Shown: piece by piece, positions 1 to 5,784 of the stretch
How the letters are laid out: each line of letters starts with the position of its first letter
How positions within the stretch are numbered: the stretch's first letter is position 1
NCBI GenBank assembly: GCA_017550445.1
Contig: JAFZOV010000095.1
Coordinates: 1-7,303 of the forward strand
Length of the DNA: 7,303 nt
Direction of reading: 5' to 3'
From: Fibrobacter sp.
GTDB taxonomy: Bacteria; Fibrobacterota; Fibrobacteria; Fibrobacterales; Fibrobacteraceae
Notes under the pieces: generated by a model
The model's database searches: none
What the model saw: the letters and a program-made list of their open reading frames with translations, nothing else
Told to the model about the DNA's origin: nothing
Made by a program: the position numbers and the translations under genes

Positions 1-578
1 ATGCAGACGTCGAATTCCGGAGAGCGGAGCTCGTCGAGGAACTTTCCGAACGGGCCGACGTAATCGAGTGCGGATGTTTCCGGAACGTCACGACCGTCGA
101 GGAGGATGTGAACGCGAACCTTCTTGAGGCCTTCCTTCTTGGCCTGGGCCACCATGGCCTTCAGGTGAGAAATGTTGGAGTGAACGTTACCGTCGCTGAA
201 GAGGCCGATGAAGTGAAGCACGGTGTTCTTTTCGCGGGCGTTGCCGGCAATTTCCTTCCAGGCGTCGCGGCCGAAGATTTCGCCGGAGACGATGGAATCC
301 TGCACGAGGGCGGCACCCTGGTTGTAAACCTGGCCAGCACCGATAGCGTTGTGGCCGACTTCGGAGTTACCCATGTCTTCGTTGGTGGGCATACCGACAG
401 CGCGGCCGTGAGCCTTCAGAAGCACGTTCGGGTACATCTTGAAGAGGTTGTCGAGAGTCGGGGTGCGGGCGGCCTTGATGGCGTTGCCTTCGACCTTATC
501 GGTGATACCAAAACCGTCCATCACGATCGTGACAACGGGTCCCTTGATGCCGGGGAAATTAGAAAGCTTCTTGAGCAT
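1..578 (-). CDS. gpmI: 2,3-bisphosphoglycerate-independent phosphoglycerate mutase, N-terminal part (truncated by window edge)
   Basis: This cytoplasmic glycolytic and gluconeogenic enzyme interconverts 3- and 2-phosphoglycerate with a two-metal (usually Mn) centre and a phosphoserine intermediate. The 192 visible codons begin MLKKLSNFPG. They contain the metal-binding VMDGFG (Asp21), the phosphoserine motif MGNSEVGH (catalytic Ser72), FSDGNVHSN (His133) and LLDGRDVPETS (Asp161, Arg163). All are diagnostic of the alkaline-phosphatase-superfamily mutase and unlike the cofactor-dependent GpmA. The family is usually about 510-550 residues, so roughly two thirds lies beyond position 1. The start is the ATG at 578-576, preceded by GGAG at 588-585 with a normal six-base spacing. 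The upstream neighbour ends in its own strong terminator, so gpmI is probably transcribed separately from the promoter at 611-639. Nothing looks damaged in the visible part. Confidence 0.96.
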   Translation of the reverse strand, partial: MLKKLSNFPGIKGPVVTIVMDGFGITDKVEGNAIKAARTPTLDNLFKMYPNVLLKAHGRAVGMPTNEDMGNSEVGHNAIGAGQVYNQGAALVQDSIVSGEIFGRDAWKEIAGNAREKNTVLHFIGLFSDGNVHSNISHLKAMVAQAKKEGLKKVRVHILLDGRDVPETSALDYVGPFGKFLDELRSPEFDVC

Positions 579-610
579 GGTTTACTCCGTATAGTTAAAT
601 TACGCGCGTA

Positions 611-639
611 AATATAGAAATTGCGCCGAGCGAAGGCAA
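611..639 (-). promoter_or_regulatory. Candidate promoter for gpmI
   Basis: On the minus strand, TTGCCT (639-634) and TATATT (616-611) are separated by exactly 17 bases. They match the sigma-70 -35 and -10 consensus at 4/6 and 5/6. The box also reads TATATTTA, one base from the Bacteroidetes-type TAnnTTTG. Transcription would start near 604, giving a leader of about 26 nt that holds the GGAG ribosome site. The -35 hexamer lies inside the repeat-like palindrome at 620-658. This is inferred from sequence only. Confidence 0.45.
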
Positions 640-658
640 TAGGCCTGTTAGCCTATTG
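620..658. repeat. Overlapping intergenic palindromes, related to the repeat inside uvrB
   Basis: Two hairpins overlap here. At 620-640 the order ATTGC...GAGCGAAG...GCAAT occurs, with 18 bases in the same order as the palindrome carried in uvrB at 2121-2148 (which has it on the minus strand). At 637-658 there is a perfect 8-bp inverted repeat, CAATAGGC and GCCTATTG, with a 6-base loop. The GGCAAT part is shared, so the two hairpins are mutually exclusive. They lie in the gpmI upstream region and overlap its candidate promoter. A diverged copy of a dispersed palindromic element is the likeliest reading. Confidence 0.55.
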
Positions 659-670
659 TCGTAGCGAAGG

Positions 671-721
671 GTGAACAACGACTGGCTAATCCTTTTGGAG
701 TTTTCGTAATTCGTTGTTCAC
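671..721. repeat. 11-bp perfect inverted repeat with 29-base loop
   Basis: GTGAACAACGA (671-681) is matched exactly in inverted orientation by TCGTTGTTCAC (711-721). A second nested symmetry surrounds the left arm: TTAGCC at 648-653 with GGCTAA at 684-689, and GTCGT at 658-662 with ACGAC at 678-682. The element sits between the terminator of the lipoprotein gene and the gpmI promoter and does not overlap any coding region. It looks like part of a composite intergenic repeat; a role in RNA processing or as a protein binding site is possible but not shown. Confidence 0.6.
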
Positions 722-724
722 TAT

Positions 725-752
725 AAAAAAAAGGCTCCCCGAATGGGGAGCC
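725..752 (-). terminator. Intrinsic terminator of the lipoprotein gene
   Basis: Read on the minus strand, a perfect 8-bp GC-rich stem (GGCTCCCC / GGGGAGCC) with a 4-base loop is followed directly by eight T residues. It begins about 30 bases after the stop codon of the lipoprotein gene. This is a textbook Rho-independent terminator and separates that gene from gpmI. Confidence 0.93.
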
Positions 753-780
753 GGAGGGCTTAAATTTGGTTTAGACCCGA

Positions 781-1854
781 TTACTGGACCCTGTAGACCT
801 TGAGGGTCAGGGTGTAGTCGCCGTTGTTGCCCTGTGCAGGATCAGTAATTGCAAAAGCATAGAATCCAGCGCCAGTATCCTTGTTGTAGGCGGCGGTGGT
901 AGCAACATAAATCTGGTTGGAGTTTTCAATCATTCCAGTAAGTTGAGGACCGAGGGTCTTGTACCTAAAGTCGCTGACATAGGCTGTTGCCGGATTGCGG
1001 TCGGCATTCATATCTTCGGGCCACATATTCACTTCGTAGTCGTCATCGGAGGGCAGGAGGTCTCCGTTGCTGATCGGAGCGAACTGGGTGCCATTGCCGC
1101 TAGTGGCGGTGATTTCCGGATTGTCTCTTGTGCCGGCCTTGCTGAAGATGATGTCTGCAGTAGTTGCAGGTGCCGGAACGGCAGTGCAGCTTGCAAGATC
1201 AAGACCAGGATTCATGTTTGTGGAAACCACGACTTCGCAGAAACTCATCGGAATTTCCTGCTTTACGGGCTGTTGCTGGCCCGGATCCTGATTCTGATCG
1301 CGGCAGTATTCCGTTGCGTCGCGTTCGAACGGGATGAGCACGGTGCTCTGGAAATCCTTAACGGTGTTGTTTGCGGTTACGGTAACCATAAGATTATATT
1401 TGCCGCATGCTGTAAAGCCCGGGTCGGTCATATTGACCTTCACGCCTGCCGAATTGTTTGAGTTCAGGTCGATATCGTTTTGAGTCGGAGTAACCGTGTT
1501 ATAAGTAATGGTTACAGCGACATTCCTGTTTTCTGTATCGAGCACCTTGTATTCGATGTTGGTGAACTGGATGTTAACGTCGTTTTCGGAACTGTCTTGA
1601 GAAATGTCGAGGCCAAAACGACCCTTGAAACGCATATCGTCGCCCGAAAGTCTAGAGTTGGTCAACAGACCTTCGCCTTTAAGTTCACTGCTCAAAGTGA
1701 TGTTGGCATCCTGCTGGGTGGGAACTTCCACAGGAGCACCCGGTTCGTTCGGATCGGGTTCAGAAGAAGACTTGCTGTCGCTTCCGCATGCAATGAGTCC
1801 GAATGCGCTTACGGCAAAAACGGAACCCATAAAAAGTTTCTTTGCAAAAGTCAT
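781..1854 (-). CDS. Secreted lipoprotein of unknown function
   Basis: The 357-residue product has a type II signal peptide: Lys5-Lys6, a hydrophobic core, then the lipobox LIAC with Cys23 as the acylation site. The next stretch, about residues 24-45, is rich in Ser, Asp, Pro and Glu, a surface tether seen often in Fibrobacter lipoproteins. No Asp follows Cys at +2 (it is Gly), so export to the outer membrane is plausible. Two regions follow, roughly 45-180 and 203-357, both rich in alternating polar/hydrophobic (beta-strand-like) segments and joined by a Gln/Asp/Pro-rich linker at 185-202. Four further cysteines (150, 184, 206, 223) flank that linker and could form disulphides. No enzymatic motif is recognised. 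The ATG at 1854 has AAAGGA six bases upstream. It appears monocistronic: own candidate promoter, own terminator. The beta-rich, lineage-style sequence suggests an envelope or binding protein, but no function can be named. Confidence 0.88.
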   Translation of the reverse strand: MTFAKKLFMGSVFAVSAFGLIACGSDSKSSSEPDPNEPGAPVEVPTQQDANITLSSELKGEGLLTNSRLSGDDMRFKGRFGLDISQDSSENDVNIQFTNIEYKVLDTENRNVAVTITYNTVTPTQNDIDLNSNNSAGVKVNMTDPGFTACGKYNLMVTVTANNTVKDFQSTVLIPFERDATEYCRDQNQDPGQQQPVKQEIPMSFCEVVVSTNMNPGLDLASCTAVPAPATTADIIFSKAGTRDNPEITATSGNGTQFAPISNGDLLPSDDDYEVNMWPEDMNADRNPATAYVSDFRYKTLGPQLTGMIENSNQIYVATTAAYNKDTGAGFYAFAITDPAQGNNGDYTLTLKVYRVQ

Positions 1855-1883
1855 GATTTGTCCTTTTTAGAGTGTTTTTCTTG

Positions 1884-1912
1884 AAAATAAACAAAATTGG
1901 CCTGAAATGCAA
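1884..1912 (-). promoter_or_regulatory. Candidate promoter for the lipoprotein gene
   Basis: On the minus strand TTGCAT (1912-1907) and TATTTT (1889-1884) are 17 bases apart, about 30 bases upstream of the start codon. The matches to the sigma-70 consensus are modest (3/6 and 4/6). The whole 139-base gap between uvrB and this gene is very A/T-rich, so chance matches are easy; treat as tentative. Confidence 0.33.
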
Positions 1913-1943
1913 TTAAAAAAGTGTAAATTTTGGCTAAAATGGG

Positions 1944-1983
1944 GCGAAAAACACGTTTTTTTGCTCAAAAAAGCGGTTTTTTG
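1944..1983 (-). terminator. Two A/T-stem hairpins after uvrB, possible terminator
   Basis: Just downstream of the uvrB stop codon are two hairpins back to back. The one at 1966-1983 is perfect: C plus six A, loop GCGG, six T plus G. The one at 1944-1964 has an 8-bp stem with one G-U pair and a CACGT loop. On the minus strand the first is led in by an A-run and each stem ends in a T-run. They lack the GC-rich stem of a classical terminator. Since the A and T runs are symmetrical they could act in either direction. No better terminator for uvrB is visible in this 139-base gap. Confidence 0.35.
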
Positions 1984-1993
1984 TGATATAAAT

Positions 1994-4219
1994 CTATTTC
2001 ATACCGCGAATAATGTCGCGGATTCGGGCTGCTTCTTCAAAATCGAGGCGTGCAGCAGCCTCTTTCATCTGCTTTTCCAGCTCTTCGAGGCGGGAATCGG
2101 AGGAGGAAACTGGCGAGGATGGATTGCCGCGCTTCGCTCGCAATGACGTTTTCGCACCTTTCTTCTTCGTCTTGCTACTCGGCTGTAGCGGTTCCATCGG
2201 GCGGACCCCGAGGCTTTCCTCGCTGCCTGTCATCCCCGCCCATTCGGCAGGCTCAGGGCAGGCTCCGGCGGGGATCTCCTCTTCGTCGGAATCAATTCCG
2301 AGCGGATCCGCGATTCTCAAGTCTTCTTCAATCTTGCGGGTCACCGATTTCGGCGTGATGCCGTGTTCCTTGTTGAATTCTTCCTGCACGCTGCGGCGGC
2401 GGGCGGTTTCGGTAATCGCCTTGTCCAAGCTGTCGGTCATGTTGTCGGCGAACAGGAGCACCGTGCCGTTCACGTTACGGCTTGCGCGTCCCATCGTCTG
2501 AATCAAGCTGCGGTAGTTGCGCAGGAATCCTTCCTTGTCGGCGTCGAGGATTGCTACCATGCTCACTTCGGGCAGGTCGAGGCCTTCGCGCAACAGGTTG
2601 ATGCCCACGAGTACGTCGAATTCGCCGGTGCGGAGTCCGCGAATCAGCTCGTGGCGTTCCAAGGTCTTGATGTCGCTGTGCAGGTAACGCGCACGGATGC
2701 CCGCTTCAACAAAGAAGTCGGTGAGGTCCTGTGCCATTTTCTTGGTGAGTGTCGTGACCAGTACGCGGTCGCCATTCTTGACGACTTCTTCGATGCGGTA
2801 CAGCAGCACGTCCATCTGGCCCTTGATGGGGAACATCTCGATTTTCGGGTCCAGAAGGCCGGTCGGTCTGTTAATCTGTTCGGTAACGACGCCGCCCGTT
2901 TTGGTAAGCTCGTAATCGCCGGGGGTGGCGCTCACAAATAGCACCTGCTTCGGGTACATGTACTCGAATTCGGCGAAATTCATCGGGCGGTTGTCGAGCG
3001 CGCAGGGGAGGCGGAACCCGTACTGCACAAGAGTCGTCTTGCGGCTTTTATCGCCTTCAGCCATGCCGCCTACCTGCGGAATGCTTACGTGCGATTCGTC
3101 AATCATCAAAAGCCAGTCATCGCCAAAGTAGTCGATGAGCGTGAAGGGGCGGGTACCCGGAGCGCGGTTTTCGATGATGCGGGAGTAGTTCTCGATACCG
3201 CTGCACTGTCCCGTTTCGCGAATCATCTCCATATCGTAGCGGGTGCGGCTGCTGAGGCGTGCCGATTCCAGCACCTTGCCTTCTTTGTCGAGTTCCGCGA
3301 GGCGCTCGGTGAGTTCCACTTGCATGCGCTGCAGAATGCCCGCACGGCCTTCTTCTTTTGTCACAAAGTGCTTTGCCGGAGCGACTGTCATTTCTTCAAG
3401 TTCTTGAGTGACTTCGCCGGTGACAATGTTAAAGCGGCAGAGCCTGTCGACTTCATCGCCGAAAAGTTCAATGCGGAGTCCTTCTTCGTCGTAGCTCGGT
3501 TGGATTTCAATCACGTCGCCGTGTACACGGAAAGTGCCGCGTTCCAAGCTGAAATCGTTTCGCGTGTACTGGATGCGCACGAGGTCGTGCAGAATCTTGT
3601 CGCGGTCGTAGATTTCGCCCTTATGGATTCGCACCATCAAGTCGAAGTATTCGCTCGGGCTACCCAAACCGTAAATGCAGCTTACCGAAGCGACGATAAT
3701 CACGTCGCGGCGCGTCAGTAAGTTTGCCGTGGCGCGCAGGCGCAGCTTGTCGATTTCGTCGTTAATGCTCGCGTCTTTTTCGATGAAGGTGTCGGTGTGC
3801 GGAATGTAGGCTTCGGGCTGAAAGTAGTCGTAGTAACTGACGAAATATTCCACCGCATTGTGCGGGAAGAAAGCCTTGAATTCCTGGTAGAGCTGGGCTG
3901 CGAGCGTCTTGTTGTGCGTGAGGATAAGCGTCGGCTTTCCCACGTTCTTGATGACGTTCGCCATCGTGAAAGTCTTGCCCGAACCGGTCACTCCAAGTAA
4001 CGTCTGGAACTGTTCGCCGTTCTTGAATCCGTTCGTGAGTTCTTCAATGGCTTTCGGCTGGTCGCCTGCGGCTCCGTAAGGGCTTTCCAAGATAAATTCG
4101 GCACGGGTGTTCGCTTGGAACTGCTTCAACTTTCCGGGCAAACTCTGCTCAGGCGGTAGCGGTTTCGCTATCGGTTTTGCATACGGGTCCGGTGTAATTG
4201 TCTTGCGTGCGCGAGCCAT
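1994..4219 (-). CDS. uvrB: UvrABC system protein B (excision-repair damage-verification helicase)
   Basis: UvrB takes damaged DNA from UvrA, verifies the lesion with its beta-hairpin and limited helicase action, then recruits UvrC for incision. The 741-residue product has, in order: Walker A GVTGSGKT (76-83); the Tyr-rich beta-hairpin region [13 protein letters not shown] (126-138); the DESH box (Asp374-His377); [15 protein letters not shown]; helicase motif [11 protein letters not shown] (574-582, Arg578 and Arg581); the [10 protein letters not shown] region; and a C-terminal UVR domain (about 710-741) of the type that contacts UvrC. All catalytic motifs are intact. It is longer than the usual 660-680 residues for two reasons: about 37 extra residues before the Walker A compared with E. 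coli, and an expanded linker (about 645-709) containing two translated palindromic repeats. The ATG at 4219-4217 has no Shine-Dalgarno sequence, and no in-frame ATG follows before Met86, inside the ATPase domain. It is divergent from the outer-membrane gene at 4321. Confidence 0.97.
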   Translation of the reverse strand: MARARKTITPDPYAKPIAKPLPPEQSLPGKLKQFQANTRAEFILESPYGAAGDQPKAIEELTNGFKNGEQFQTLLGVTGSGKTFTMANVIKNVGKPTLILTHNKTLAAQLYQEFKAFFPHNAVEYFVSYYDYFQPEAYIPHTDTFIEKDASINDEIDKLRLRATANLLTRRDVIIVASVSCIYGLGSPSEYFDLMVRIHKGEIYDRDKILHDLVRIQYTRNDFSLERGTFRVHGDVIEIQPSYDEEGLRIELFGDEVDRLCRFNIVTGEVTQELEEMTVAPAKHFVTKEEGRAGILQRMQVELTERLAELDKEGKVLESARLSSRTRYDMEMIRETGQCSGIENYSRIIENRAPGTRPFTLIDYFGDDWLLMIDESHVSIPQVGGMAEGDKSRKTTLVQYGFRLPCALDNRPMNFAEFEYMYPKQVLFVSATPGDYELTKTGGVVTEQINRPTGLLDPKIEMFPIKGQMDVLLYRIEEVVKNGDRVLVTTLTKKMAQDLTDFFVEAGIRARYLHSDIKTLERHELIRGLRTGEFDVLVGINLLREGLDLPEVSMVAILDADKEGFLRNYRSLIQTMGRASRNVNGTVLLFADNMTDSLDKAITETARRRSVQEEFNKEHGITPKSVTRKIEEDLRIADPLGIDSDEEEIPAGACPEPAEWAGMTGSEESLGVRPMEPLQPSSKTKKKGAKTSLRAKRGNPSSPVSSSDSRLEELEKQMKEAAARLDFEEAARIRDIIRGMK
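2121..2148 (-). repeat. Palindromic repeat element translated within uvrB (SLRAKRGNP type)
   Basis: An imperfect palindrome with ATTGC and GCAAT outer arms and a CGCTTCGC-type centre lies entirely inside the uvrB reading frame. It is translated as residues 691-700, [10 protein letters not shown], a basic stretch in the low-complexity linker before the UVR domain. From memory, near-identical palindromes are dispersed in many unrelated bacterial genomes, usually between genes. A partly degraded relative appears in this window at 620-640. The frame is open through the element and the UVR domain downstream is preserved. Confidence 0.8.
2229..2279 (-). repeat. Second palindromic repeat translated within uvrB (CPEPAEW type)
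   Basis: A perfect 9-bp inverted repeat, ATCCCCGCC (2232-2240) and GGCGGGGAT (2267-2275), encloses a 26-base loop. The loop contains the 9-mer GGCAGGCTC twice (2246-2254 and 2257-2265), 11 bases apart. It is translated in frame as about residues 648-664 of UvrB, including [16 protein letters not shown]. It is unrelated in sequence to the element at 2121-2148. GC content is clearly higher than in the flanking codons, consistent with an inserted mobile or dispersed element. Confidence 0.82.
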
Positions 4220-4222
4220 GAT

Positions 4223-4285
4223 AGTTCGGAATTCGGATTTATGAATTCGGAGTTGAAAATGAATAGTGAAAAGTTAACAATAAAT
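4223..4285. repeat. Degenerate heptanucleotide tandem repeat (nine units)
   Basis: Read in steps of seven from 4223, nine successive heptamers all have A at position 1 and T at position 3; position 2 is A or G in eight of nine and position 4 is T in six of nine. Examples are AGTTCGG, AATTCGG and AGTTAAC. The 9-mer GAATTCGGA occurs exactly twice (4229-4237 and 4243-4251), 14 bases apart, which is two units. The array ends three bases before the uvrB start codon and fills most of the uvrB/outer-membrane-gene intergenic region, so it would form the uvrB 5' leader. Confidence 0.72.
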
Positions 4286-4305
4286 AAGAGTTTCCGTTTA
4301 AATTT

Positions 4306-4313
4306 TATATTTG
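4306..4313 (+). promoter_or_regulatory. TAnnTTTG box upstream of the outer-membrane gene
   Basis: TATATTTG matches the Bacteroidetes -7 element TAnnTTTG exactly. No convincing -33 TTG element lies at the expected distance (the stretch near 4282-4288 is AAATAAG). The box ends only seven bases before the ATG at 4321, so transcription from it would begin at or within a few bases of the start codon. This agrees with the absence of any Shine-Dalgarno sequence there. Confidence 0.42.
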
Positions 4314-4320
4314 GTTTGTA

Positions 4321-5394
4321 ATGGAATTGCTGAAAAAAATAGGAATGCTTTTGATTGTTTTCGTGGCGGTTGTCGCTGCGGCAGCAGAAGACGTTTCCGA
4401 AGACGATTTCCAGCGGTATTCCGTGGTGCCCATTCTTGGCTACACCGAAGAGACGGAGTTCCAGATGGGCGTGATGGCGTTGCTCTTTTTGCGACCCGAC
4501 GAACCGAACGGTAATGTCCCCGAAATAGGCCTTACTGCTTATGGTTCTACGCGCGGACAGCTGCAGTTGCAACTGGAACCCTACTATTACTTGTTCCATG
4601 ACCAGGTCAGCATTTGGGGACTCCTAAAGTACCAAGATTGGGTGGCCGGCTACTATGGCCGCGGCAATAATCCCGACATTGATGTGTTCACCAACTTCAA
4701 TCGAAAAAAATTCCAGTACGGCACTAAAATTGAATCTAGAATCGGGCTCCCGAAATCGTTCAAGTATGGAGTCGAAGTCCATGCGGAGTACACGGAGATA
4801 GACTTTGAAGAGGGAAAGGTTACGGATCTTCCCGACGATCATTCCGGTTGGCGCAATGGAGCGGGATACTTGGTCGGTCTCGATACCCGTGACAATATTA
4901 ACTGGACTCGCCATGGGTATTTGGTGCAGTGGCAGCAGATGTTTTACAGTGACCGTCTGGGGGATTACACTTTTGATGTTGAAATGCTGGACATGCGAGG
5001 CTATTCAACGGTTACTCCGACCACAACCATGGCTCTCGGATTCTTGTGGCAGCGTGCCGATGGCGATGTTCCTTTTGACATGTTGGCTGGTCCCGATGGA
5101 ATTTGTCGCTTTCGCGGTGTAGAAAGCCTGTATTTTGGTGACAACCAGGCTGTGATTATGCAGGCCGAGGTTCGTCAACTTATTTGGTGGCGCCTGGGAA
5201 GTCATTTGTTTTTTGAAGGCGGAAAGGCGGGGCGGTATTTCAGCGAACTTGTTCGCAACGACTGGCACCGGTCCGTTGGTGTTGGCGCTCTTTTAGGGCT
5301 AAATCTTAAGCAAAACCTATTTGCCCGTGCCGATTTTTCCTGGGTTGATTTTGACCATTTAGGTCTGTCGTTCTACGTTCGTCAAGCGTTCTAG
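4321..5394 (+). CDS. BamA/TamA (Omp85)-family outer-membrane beta-barrel protein without POTRA domains
   Basis: The 357-residue product starts with a type I signal peptide (Lys5-Lys6, hydrophobic core, likely cleavage after AAAA near residue 22). It goes straight into a beta-barrel; there are no POTRA repeats. Family marks are GLDTRDNINWTRHGY (from Gly186), matching the DTRDxxxxPxxG strand motif of the bacterial surface antigen/D15 barrel; RFRGVE (263-268), equivalent to the conserved RGY/F motif of loop 6; and a C-terminal strand ending in Phe357 (VRQAF), the outer-membrane assembly signal. The barrel-only length of about 330 residues fits a 16-strand Omp85-type barrel. Without POTRA domains it is unlikely to be the essential BamA; a stand-alone channel or assembly/export helper is possible. 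The start is the first ATG after an in-frame stop at 4285-4287 and gives a good signal peptide, though it lacks a ribosome-binding site. It faces away from uvrB. Confidence 0.85.
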   Translation: MELLKKIGMLLIVFVAVVAAAAEDVSEDDFQRYSVVPILGYTEETEFQMGVMALLFLRPDEPNGNVPEIGLTAYGSTRGQLQLQLEPYYYLFHDQVSIWGLLKYQDWVAGYYGRGNNPDIDVFTNFNRKKFQYGTKIESRIGLPKSFKYGVEVHAEYTEIDFEEGKVTDLPDDHSGWRNGAGYLVGLDTRDNINWTRHGYLVQWQQMFYSDRLGDYTFDVEMLDMRGYSTVTPTTTMALGFLWQRADGDVPFDMLAGPDGICRFRGVESLYFGDNQAVIMQAEVRQLIWWRLGSHLFFEGGKAGRYFSELVRNDWHRSVGVGALLGLNLKQNLFARADFSWVDFDHLGLSFYVRQAF

Positions 5395-5399
5395 TTTTG

Positions 5400-5416
5400 G
5401 TTTTTGGGCGAAAAAC
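5400..5416 (+). terminator. Weak A/T-stem hairpin after the outer-membrane gene
   Basis: GTTTTT (5400-5405) and AAAAAC (5411-5416) pair around the loop GGGCG, five bases after the stop codon. It resembles the A/T hairpins after uvrB and shares the 11-mer GGGCGAAAAAC with 1942-1952. It is not a classical terminator because the U-run is in the stem. The rest of the 141-base gap up to the ACP gene holds no other clear hairpin. Confidence 0.25.
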
Positions 5417-5501
5417 GGCAAGTCGCTGTGCATTTCGTCTCCGATTTATGTCTATATGTCGCTTTTGTAAGATTTTTAGCAATAAGATTGTAGTTATTTT
5501 C

Positions 5502-5509
5502 TATCTTTG
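5502..5509 (+). promoter_or_regulatory. TAnnTTTG promoter box for the ACP gene
   Basis: TATCTTTG is an exact TAnnTTTG match 26 bases before the ACP start codon. Transcription from about 5515 would give a leader of about 20 nt that carries the GAGG ribosome-binding site at 5525-5528. This is the best-placed of the three boxes of this type in the window, though a -33 TTTG element is not evident upstream. Confidence 0.48.
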
Positions 5510-5535
5510 CGCCAAAAATGTTATGAGGTAAAAAA

Positions 5536-5775
5536 ATGAACGAAATGAAAGAAAAACTCAAGGCCTTCTTTATGTCTGATCTCGGCGTCGATGGTGACGT
5601 GCTCCAGTTTGACACACCGCTTTTTGGTGAAGAAATTGGCCTCGATTCTGTGGATTCTCTCGAAATCATCTCCTTTGTCGATAGCAACTTTGGCGTGTCC
5701 ATGACGGGTGTTGCAAAGGAAAACTTCCAGAGCATCGATACAATCGCTGCATATATCGAAGCTCACAAGGCTTAA
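5536..5775 (+). CDS. Acyl carrier protein
   Basis: This small acidic protein of 79 residues carries acyl chains on a phosphopantetheine arm. The attachment site is Ser38 in GLDSVDSLEI, followed by a helix (about residues 37-50) of the kind that docks with synthases and transferases. Its length and four-helix pattern are normal for a free-standing ACP. It begins at the ATG at 5536, with GAGG seven bases upstream. Because the gene sits just before a double-ketosynthase gene rather than among fabD/fabG/fabH, and the attachment motif is DSVD rather than the housekeeping DSLD, it is more likely a carrier dedicated to that synthase than the general AcpP. That assignment is inferred from context. 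A strong hairpin follows the stop codon. Confidence 0.92.
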   Translation: MNEMKEKLKAFFMSDLGVDGDVLQFDTPLFGEEIGLDSVDSLEIISFVDSNFGVSMTGVAKENFQSIDTIAAYIEAHKA

Positions 5776-5784
5776 AAATTTTAT

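Noticed and set aside
108..611. 167-codon plus-strand open frame opposite gpmI
   Set aside because: It is fully antisense to a clear gpmI with intact motifs; its low-complexity Val/Gly/Ala content is a codon-bias shadow.
943..1461. 172-codon plus-strand open frame opposite the lipoprotein gene
   Set aside because: No ribosome site or recognisable domain, and the opposite strand has a convincing signal peptide, lipobox and terminator.
2121..2279. Possible frameshifted or pseudogenised uvrB C-terminus
   Set aside because: The reading frame stays open through both repeats and the UVR domain afterwards is intact, so the gene looks functional.
3089..3721. 210-codon plus-strand open frame within uvrB
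   Set aside because: Antisense to the conserved UvrB helicase core; its existence follows from the codon usage of uvrB.
4223..4285. Possible CRISPR or direct-repeat array
   Set aside because: The units are 7 bases, degenerate and contiguous with no spacers, so this is a tandem repeat.
4168..4599. 143-codon minus-strand open frame spanning the uvrB/outer-membrane gap
   Set aside because: It overlaps the starts of two well-supported genes, and its Phe/Asn/Ser-rich part is just the translated heptad repeat.
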